From: JASHSH01 sp036490215
GTDB lineage: Bacteria > Pseudomonadota > Alphaproteobacteria > Rhodospirillales > Magnetospirillaceae
Length of the DNA: 12,495 nt
Direction: 5' to 3'
NCBI GenBank assembly: GCA_036490215.1
Contig: DASXEH010000030.1
Coordinates: forward strand, 1-12,495
Every line of letters starts with the position of its first letter. Within the stretch, counting starts at the first letter, position 1. Positions 7,552 through 12,495 of the stretch are shown piece by piece. Below the pieces are notes generated by a model. That model ran no database searches. It was not told the DNA's origin and saw nothing but the letters and a program-made list of their open reading frames with translations. The position numbers and the translations under genes were made by a program.

Positions 7552-9882
7552 TCAGGCGTTCTTTCCGTTCGCAGCCTTCAGAGCAGCAATCGAGTTGAGT
7601 ATACGCTCGGGCGTGGTGGGCACATCAAGCCATGGCACGCCGCCACCGCCGGCCGCCGCGATCGCATCCAACACCGCGAGATAGACCGAGATCGCCAGCA
7701 TCAGCGGCGGCTCACCCACCGCCTTGGAGCGGTAGATCGATGCCACCTCATTGGGCGCGCCGGCCAGAAGCTCGACGCGGAAGTCACGCGGCAGATCGCG
7801 CGCCGAAGGGATCTTGTAGGTCGATGGCGCATGGGTCATCAGCCGGCCCTCGGCGTTCCACACCAGCTCTTCGATCGTCAGCCAGCCCATACCCTGGATG
7901 AAGCCGCCTTCGATCTGGCCCTTGTCGATGGCCGGATTCAGCGGCGCGCCGCAGTCATGGAGAATGTCGGTGCGCAGCACCTTCATCTCGCCGGTCAAGG
8001 TATCGATGGCGACTTCGGTCGCCGCCACGCCATGGGCGTAGTAATAGAACGGCATGCCCCGCATCGTCTTCGGGTCATAGTGAATATCGGGCGTGCGGTA
8101 GAACCCGCTTTCCGAAAGCTTCACCCGCGCGAGCTTGGCGTGATGCACCAACTCGGCGAAGGTCACCTTGTGATTGCCGGCGATCACATGGTTGTTCTCG
8201 AACTTCACATCGGCCTGATTGCAGTCGAAGTGATGGGCCGCGAATTCCGTCAGCCGCTCCTTGATCGCATCGGCGGCGACCTTGGCAGCCATGCCGTTGA
8301 GATCGGCGCCGGCCGAAGCCGCCGTGGGCGAGGTGTTCGGGATCTTGGCGGTCGAGGTCGGCGACAGGCGCACCTTCTCGAAGTCCACCGCGAAGACCTC
8401 GGACACCACCTGGGCAACCTTGGTGAACAGCCCCTGCCCCATTTCGGTGCCGCCGTGATTGAGCAGGATCGAGCCGTCTTCATAGACCAGCACCAGTGCG
8501 CCGGCCTGGTTGAGATCGATCTTGTTGAAGGAGATGCCGAACTTGAGGAACGACATCGCCAGGCCCTTCTTGATCACCGGGCTGGTGGCGTTGAAGGCAT
8601 CGATGGCTTTGCGGCGCGCGGCGTAGTTGCTGCTCTCGAGGGTCTTGTCGACCATCTCGGGCAGGCGGAAATGCTGGACCTTCTGATGATAGGGCGTGAG
8701 ATCGCGGCCGGTGCCGTAGAAATTTGCCCGCCGCACGGCCAGCGTGTCCTTGCCCAGGCTGCGCGCGATCTGCTCCATCATCATTTCGCCGCCGATCATT
8801 CCCTGCGGGCCACCGAAGCCGCGGAAGGCGGTGAAAGACTGCAGATTGGTCTTGCAGCCATAGCCCCTGATCCGCACATGCGGGAAGAAATAGGCATTGT
8901 CGAAATGGCTGAGCGCGCGCGACAGCACGCCGGGCGTGAGATCGGTCGACCAGCCGGCATTGGCAGCGATCACCGCATCGACCGCGAGGATGCGGCCCTC
9001 GTCGTCGGTGCCCACATCCCACTGCACCAGGAAGGGATGGCGCTTGCCGGTAACGGTCATGTCGTCGTCGCGGTCGAGGCGCAGCTTGCAGGCGCAGCCG
9101 GTCATCGACGCGATCAGCGCCGCGAAACAGGCGATCTGCGTCGCCTGACTTTCCTTGCCGCCGAAGCCGCCGCCCATGCGCCGCACCAGCGTGTTCACCG
9201 CCGAGTGCGGCAGGTTCAGGATGCGCGCCACCATCGCCTGCACTTCGGAGGGATGCTGGGTCGAGCTCCACACTTCCATGTCGTGCTCGTGGGGAATGGC
9301 CAGCGCCACCTGCCCTTCGAGATAGAAGTGGTCCTGCCCACCGACATCGATCTCGCCTTTGAAGCGATGCGGCGCCTTCTCGATGATCGGCTGCGGATCG
9401 TCGCCGCGCTGCATCAGCATCGGCGGCAGCACCCATTGCTGCTTCTCCAACGCCTCGCGCACATTGAGCACGGCATGCACCGGCTCGGCCTCGACGATCA
9501 CCGCGGCGGCGGCGCGGCGCGCCTGCTCCTCGGTATCGGCAGCCACCACCGCGATCGGATGGCCGACATATTCCACGTAGTCGGTGGGCAACAAAGGCTC
9601 ACCCGGGATCGACGGGCTGACGTCGTTCAGCCCCTTGATGTCCTTGGCCAGCGCAATCGCGCGCACACCGGGCATGCCGCGCGCCTTTTCGATATCGATC
9701 TTGGTCAGCTTGGCGCGCGCCCAGCGGCCCAGCACCAGATGCGCATGCAGGCAGCCGCGCGGCGTCGGCATGTCGTCGATATAGATCGCCTCGCCATCGA
9801 CATGGCCATAAGCGCTGTCGTGCCGAACGGGATCGCCAGCGCCGCCCTGATGGCGATTGCCGATTGCTGTGGGCGCGTTCAT
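7552..9882 (-). CDS. xdhB: Xanthine dehydrogenase, molybdopterin-binding subunit
   Basis: A 776-residue large subunit of bacterial xanthine dehydrogenase, which carries the molybdenum cofactor and oxidises hypoxanthine and xanthine to urate. Length matches Rhodobacter-type XdhB. Visible motifs in order: SAYGHVDGEAIYIDD at the start of the aldehyde oxidase/xanthine dehydrogenase a/b hammerhead domain, GGQDHFYLEGQ, the cofactor-binding MGGGFGGKE (236-244), FRGFGGPQG, EMGQGLFTK and AVGEPPL with the catalytic-type glutamate at residue 724. ATG 9882 overlaps the xdhA stop by 4 bases (ATGA), so translation is coupled. GGAGG (9887-9891) is 4 bases upstream. No xdhC, the usual maturation factor gene, follows. 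It must be elsewhere in the genome. Confidence 0.97.
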   Translation of the reverse strand: MNAPTAIGNRHQGGAGDPVRHDSAYGHVDGEAIYIDDMPTPRGCLHAHLVLGRWARAKLTKIDIEKARGMPGVRAIALAKDIKGLNDVSPSIPGEPLLPTDYVEYVGHPIAVVAADTEEQARRAAAAVIVEAEPVHAVLNVREALEKQQWVLPPMLMQRGDDPQPIIEKAPHRFKGEIDVGGQDHFYLEGQVALAIPHEHDMEVWSSTQHPSEVQAMVARILNLPHSAVNTLVRRMGGGFGGKESQATQIACFAALIASMTGCACKLRLDRDDDMTVTGKRHPFLVQWDVGTDDEGRILAVDAVIAANAGWSTDLTPGVLSRALSHFDNAYFFPHVRIRGYGCKTNLQSFTAFRGFGGPQGMIGGEMMMEQIARSLGKDTLAVRRANFYGTGRDLTPYHQKVQHFRLPEMVDKTLESSNYAARRKAIDAFNATSPVIKKGLAMSFLKFGISFNKIDLNQAGALVLVYEDGSILLNHGGTEMGQGLFTKVAQVVSEVFAVDFEKVRLSPTSTAKIPNTSPTAASAGADLNGMAAKVAADAIKERLTEFAAHHFDCNQADVKFENNHVIAGNHKVTFAELVHHAKLARVKLSESGFYRTPDIHYDPKTMRGMPFYYYAHGVAATEVAIDTLTGEMKVLRTDILHDCGAPLNPAIDKGQIEGGFIQGMGWLTIEELVWNAEGRLMTHAPSTYKIPSARDLPRDFRVELLAGAPNEVASIYRSKAVGEPPLMLAISVYLAVLDAIAAAGGGGVPWLDVPTTPERILNSIAALKAANGKNA

Positions 9883-11312
9883 ACCGCCTCCAGGCTGGCA
9901 ACAGGAACGTCACCCGCCGTCTCGTGCCAGAAGCGTTGTGCCAGGCCGGCGCAGACGGTGCGGCGATATTCGGCGGCGCCGCGGAAATCGGTGATAGGGC
10001 TGACATCGGAGGCCAGCAGTGCGGCTTTCGCCGCCTCGACATTGGCGAAGGTCCATGGCTTGCCCAGCAGCACTGCCGCCCAGGCCTCGCCCGACACCGG
10101 GCGCGCGGCCACGCCGCCCCAGCCCGACACGGCATCGACCACCACGCCGCCTTCGATGCGCAGGCGGAATGCGCCGCACACCGCCGAGATGTCCTGGTCG
10201 ATGCGCCGCGCCACTTTGTAGGCACGGAACTGCGCCTCGGGATGCGGCTTCGGGATATGGATCGCGAAGATCAATTCGTCGGGTTCCAGCACCGTCTTGC
10301 GATAGCCGGTGATGAAATCGGCCGCCGCCACACGACGACGCTTGCCGCGCGGCCCGGCGATCTCGATTTCAGCACTGAGCGCGATCAGCGCTGGCATCGA
10401 ATCGCCGATCGGCGAGGCGTTGCCGAGATTGCCGCCCATCGTGCCGACACTTCTGATCTGCGCGCCGCCGATGCGCCGCACCAGATCGCCCAACTCGGGA
10501 TGCAGCCGATTGAACGCCGGGACGGCGTCCTCATAGGTGACGCCCGCGCCGATCGAAAGACCGGTCTTGGTCTCGCTCAACGTCTTCAATTCAGCGATGC
10601 GGCCAAGCCAGAGCAGCGCCGGCGGAACTTCATGGCGCTTGGTGATGCGCAGGCCGAGATCGGTGCCGCCCGCGAGAATCCAGGCCTCGGGATGTTCGGC
10701 ATGGGCCTCGACCGCCTCGTCGATCGTATTGGGCGCAATGAAGCGCACGCCGCCGGCGGTGTAGGTGAGCCCATCCTTCGTCTGCGCCAAAAGCTGCGCC
10801 GCTTCGCCCGCCTCAATCTCGGGCGTCGGCACATGGGGCAGCGCGCGTGCCGCTTCGAGAATCGGGCGGTAGCCGGTGCAACGGCAGAGATTGCCCGAGA
10901 TCGCGTCGAGGATCGTCTCGTCGTCACGCTCGGGCCGGCGCGACAGATTGGCCAGTGCCATCACGAAGCCGGGCGTGCAATAGCCGCATTGCGTCCCGCC
11001 GCCTTCGGCCATCAGCACCTGGGCCGGATGATGGCCGCTCGCATCGCGCAACCCTTCGACGGTGGTCAGCGCGCGGCCATCGAGCTGCGGCACGACGAGA
11101 ATGCAGGAGCAGCTGGCGGTCCACTCGAAGCCGCCTTCGACTTTCGGCGTGCCGACCATCACCGTGCAGGCGCCGCAATCGCCCTCGGCGCAGCCTTCCT
11201 TGGTGCCGGTCAGCCCACGCGCGCGCAGCCAGTTCAAAACGGTCGTATGCGGCGCGACACCGGAAACCGTCTCCGGCTGCCCATTCACCACGAGACGAAC
11301 CTCATTGCGCAC
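9879..11312 (-). CDS. xdhA: Xanthine dehydrogenase, iron-sulfur and FAD subunit
   Basis: A 477-residue small subunit that carries two [2Fe-2S] clusters and FAD and passes electrons from the Mo centre of XdhB to NAD+. The N-terminal ferredoxin-like domain has C41, C46, C49 (GCAEGDCGACTV) and C70. The second cluster domain has GTQCGYC (C109, C112) and GNLCRCTG (C143, C145). The FAD domain (about 180-350) shows WILAGGTDLGL and TMGGNLGNASPIGDSMP, and is followed by the CO dehydrogenase flavoprotein C-terminal domain. All eight cluster cysteines are present. GTG at 11312 is the start, 9 bases after a GGAGG site. A nearby ATG at 11305 is out of frame. This is the first gene of the purine operon and is transcribed away from the 308-base gap. 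Confidence 0.97.
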   Translation of the reverse strand: MRNEVRLVVNGQPETVSGVAPHTTVLNWLRARGLTGTKEGCAEGDCGACTVMVGTPKVEGGFEWTASCSCILVVPQLDGRALTTVEGLRDASGHHPAQVLMAEGGGTQCGYCTPGFVMALANLSRRPERDDETILDAISGNLCRCTGYRPILEAARALPHVPTPEIEAGEAAQLLAQTKDGLTYTAGGVRFIAPNTIDEAVEAHAEHPEAWILAGGTDLGLRITKRHEVPPALLWLGRIAELKTLSETKTGLSIGAGVTYEDAVPAFNRLHPELGDLVRRIGGAQIRSVGTMGGNLGNASPIGDSMPALIALSAEIEIAGPRGKRRRVAAADFITGYRKTVLEPDELIFAIHIPKPHPEAQFRAYKVARRIDQDISAVCGAFRLRIEGGVVVDAVSGWGGVAARPVSGEAWAAVLLGKPWTFANVEAAKAALLASDVSPITDFRGAAEYRRTVCAGLAQRFWHETAGDVPVASLEAV

Positions 11313-11321
11313 GATACAAGA

Positions 11322-11326
11322 CCTCC
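11322..11326 (-). promoter_or_regulatory. Ribosome binding site deciding the GTG start of xdhA
   Basis: GGAGG on the - strand lies 9 bases upstream of GTG 11312. No in-frame ATG is near, so this site supports GTG initiation. Confidence 0.75.
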
Positions 11327-11400
11327 ACGACCCTAACCCTCAACGCTTGGGCCTCAAAGGCGAGCCCATCTTGGCCTTCCGGCACGCCCCGAACCCTGTC

Positions 11401-11425
11401 CATCCGGTCAAGTTCTAGCCGGATG
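11401..11425. promoter_or_regulatory. Inverted repeat CATCCGG-N11-CCGGATG upstream of xdhA
   Basis: CATCCGG (11401-11407) and CCGGATG (11419-11425) are perfect inverted copies 11 bases apart. On the + strand CTTTTGTTTTTT follows, so it looks like a terminator for rightward transcription, yet no + strand gene precedes it. Its position about 90 bases before the xdhA start fits an operator or a leader hairpin of the purine operon better. Confidence 0.4.
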
Positions 11426-11446
11426 CTTTTGTTTTTTGGAGTCAAG

Positions 11447-11466
11447 CCCTTGGCCTAGGCTGAGGG
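11447..11466. promoter_or_regulatory. Imperfect 20-base palindrome upstream of xdhA
   Basis: CCCTTGGCCTAGGCTGAGGG is symmetric around CCTAGG (core GCCTAGGC, 11453-11460). Only the second and third pairs outward from it break symmetry, as G/T pairs. It lies 21 bases beyond the other dyad, with the T-tract between. Its form fits the binding site of a dimeric repressor, but no regulator gene is in view to match it with. Confidence 0.35.
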
Positions 11467-11620
11467 TTCCCGGCCCAATCGTCAACGGCGGAGTGGAGAG
11501 TCGTTATCTGGGAGGGGGTTAGGGAGGCGGCAGAGGGCGAAAGCCCGTATCGATGAATCTGATCACGGACGGATCTGCAAAATGAACCCGGTCAGCGCCA
11601 CCCAAAGCTGCCTATGATTT

Positions 11621-12495
11621 CTAGAACGCACTCGAATGATAGAGGTAACAGATATCGTGCATTTCGTTGCTCTTATTTAAAGAGTACACCAAGATCACGT
11701 TGCCATCGTCCAAGCCGTTATTCTGTCGAGCAATAAATATAATCTGATCTTTATATTTGAACGCATGCTGTATTCTATTTTGCGTCATAGACGGCACTTG
11801 CATTCGAGAAAACGCCGCACCCTGTTTCTGCGCAAGGCCCCACTTTTTCAGGATATACCCCTGAAGCGGAACCAGATTCAAAGTTGGCTCGCTTTCGGCG
11901 TCGAATATTGGCGTGAGGACGCCGGCAAAATCGACAAAAAAATTCAATGCGGACCTCTTTACCAATCTCAAATCGTCTTCTTCAAAATGCTCGTTAAAAA
12001 CGTACAGTGTGTCGCGAGTGCCCGTTCTCGCGAAAAGCGCTCTAAACATATAGAATATGTGTTTTTGGTGATTTCCGAGAACATCGTCATAGTAGACAAA
12101 ACTCAAATCACCTTGAGGAATAGCGCGGCTAGGCGACGCCGCTTTCGGTTCACCAAAGCCACGCTCCTCAAAAATTGCCTTATCCTTGATTTCCCATTCT
12201 GAATTGTCTGGATGGACCATGCGTGACGGATCGGAGTCCGAATCCTCATCTATTTCCTGTACGTAAGTCTGAACTGTAGCCATCGCTAATTTGTTGTAGA
12301 CGTCACTTAGCGGACGACAAATGCGATCCTCCGAACTCATGACCAATCGATAGTAATCACTGTCCTCGGGCTTTCCTGCCCGAAGCATCTCGATCCTTTG
12401 TAGATACTCTGATGTCAGGCATTTTGTGATGAATGACCTACGATCGGGTGTGATCGAAGTATAGGGGGCTGACGCTTCGCAACCGACCACCCGCT
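11621..12495 (-). CDS. Probable lipoprotein of unknown family (N-terminus cut by window edge)
   Basis: At least 289 residues, ending at TAG 11621-11623. I do not recognise the family. The frame stays open to the window edge, and a GTG at 12490 is probably not the start. The next residues read V-V-G-C, a good lipobox, so the signal peptide most likely continues beyond the edge and Cys is the lipidated first residue. The mature part is mixed alpha/beta, rich in Asp, Tyr and Phe, with a short acidic run (EIDEDSDSDP), and no membrane segment. Base composition differs from its neighbours: three sampled 60-base lines (11641, 11881, 12001) contain 23, 31 and 30 G+C, against 43 in a line of xdhB (8281). 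That suggests acquisition by transfer or a fast-evolving gene. It points the same way as the purine operon, but the 308-base gap makes a joint transcript unlikely. Confidence 0.75.
   Translation of the reverse strand, partial: RVVGCEASAPYTSITPDRRSFITKCLTSEYLQRIEMLRAGKPEDSDYYRLVMSSEDRICRPLSDVYNKLAMATVQTYVQEIDEDSDSDPSRMVHPDNSEWEIKDKAIFEERGFGEPKAASPSRAIPQGDLSFVYYDDVLGNHQKHIFYMFRALFARTGTRDTLYVFNEHFEEDDLRLVKRSALNFFVDFAGVLTPIFDAESEPTLNLVPLQGYILKKWGLAQKQGAAFSRMQVPSMTQNRIQHAFKYKDQIIFIARQNNGLDDGNVILVYSLNKSNEMHDICYLYHSSAF

Larger units (their letters stand above)
11313..11620. other. 308-base regulatory gap upstream of xdhA
   Basis: No gene is seen here on either strand. The gap should hold the promoter of the purine operon (- strand) and the 3' end of the gene from the right. 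On the - strand TTGACT (11445-11440) and TTGACG (11485-11480) are good -35 hexamers, but neither has a good -10 at 16-18 bases. The region also holds two dyads, a T-tract, G-rich tracts at 11510-11537, a short GGGC-GAAA-GCCC hairpin (11535-11546) and GANTC sites at 11439, 11498 and 11555. Control by a dedicated regulator is likely but cannot be named. Confidence 0.5.

Noticed and set aside
5722..7598. Long + strand open frames opposite puuD and the UraD-UraH fusion
   Set aside because: Both are shadows of well-identified - strand genes.
7507..10221. A 904-codon open frame on the + strand opposite xdhB
   Set aside because: It is antisense to a fully recognisable XdhB with all motifs intact. 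The His/Arg/Gly-rich translation is typical of the reverse strand of a high-G+C gene.
9864..11336. A 490-codon open frame on the + strand opposite xdhA
   Set aside because: It is a mirror of the xdhA coding sequence with no family features and no ribosome binding site tied to it.
11401..11437. A rho-independent terminator on the + strand (dyad followed by T-rich CTTTTGTTTTTT)
   Set aside because: There is no + strand gene upstream to be ended, the stem is only 7 bases and the loop is 11. It is listed as a possible operator instead.

Overview
The window looks like ordinary chromosome from a high-G+C alphaproteobacterium. ClpS and ClpA are alphaproteobacterial in type and sit as a tight pair. 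A PHA-type phasin lies directly upstream of them. The CGTCATTGCGAG...CTCGCAATGACG palindrome is of a kind common in these genomes. The ClpS sequence looks closer to Rhodospirillales than to Rhizobiales, but that is an impression from memory and not a placement. There is no phage, transposase, integrase, CRISPR array, tRNA or rRNA.

Left half, + strand. The window opens with the last 25 codons of an unidentified gene. Next come a small lipoprotein gene of unknown function, a phasin gene with its own promoter, a TGC-rich operator-like site and a strong terminator, and then clpS-clpA. ClpS delivers N-degron substrates to the ClpA unfoldase. clpA is followed by a hairpin, a bidirectional terminator with a GAAA loop and a 79-base palindromic repeat. 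Together these separate it from a convergent gene.

Right half, - strand. Read from about 11.3 kb leftward is a compact purine catabolism operon: xdhA, xdhB, a UraD-UraH fusion, puuD and a membrane-anchored coiled-coil protein of unknown function. The first four genes together should carry hypoxanthine/xanthine through urate, 5-hydroxyisourate and OHCU to allantoin. XdhA/XdhB make urate. PuuD, a membrane urate oxidase with its own C-terminal cytochrome c domain, makes 5-hydroxyisourate. The fusion protein performs the last two steps. Genes overlap or lie within 20 bases of each other down to puuD. No xdhC maturation factor and no allantoinase gene is in the window.

Right edge. A 308-base gap upstream of xdhA holds two dyad symmetries, a T-tract and G-rich tracts, but no convincing sigma-70 promoter. 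Beyond it is a low-G+C gene on the - strand, cut by the window edge. It appears to encode a lipoprotein of unknown family and may have been acquired by transfer.

I found no clear new biological system. The items most worth checking are the small membrane coiled-coil gene attached to the purine operon, the UraD-UraH fusion, the dyads upstream of xdhA, the low-G+C lipoprotein gene, and a cluster of GANTC sites at the left edge.
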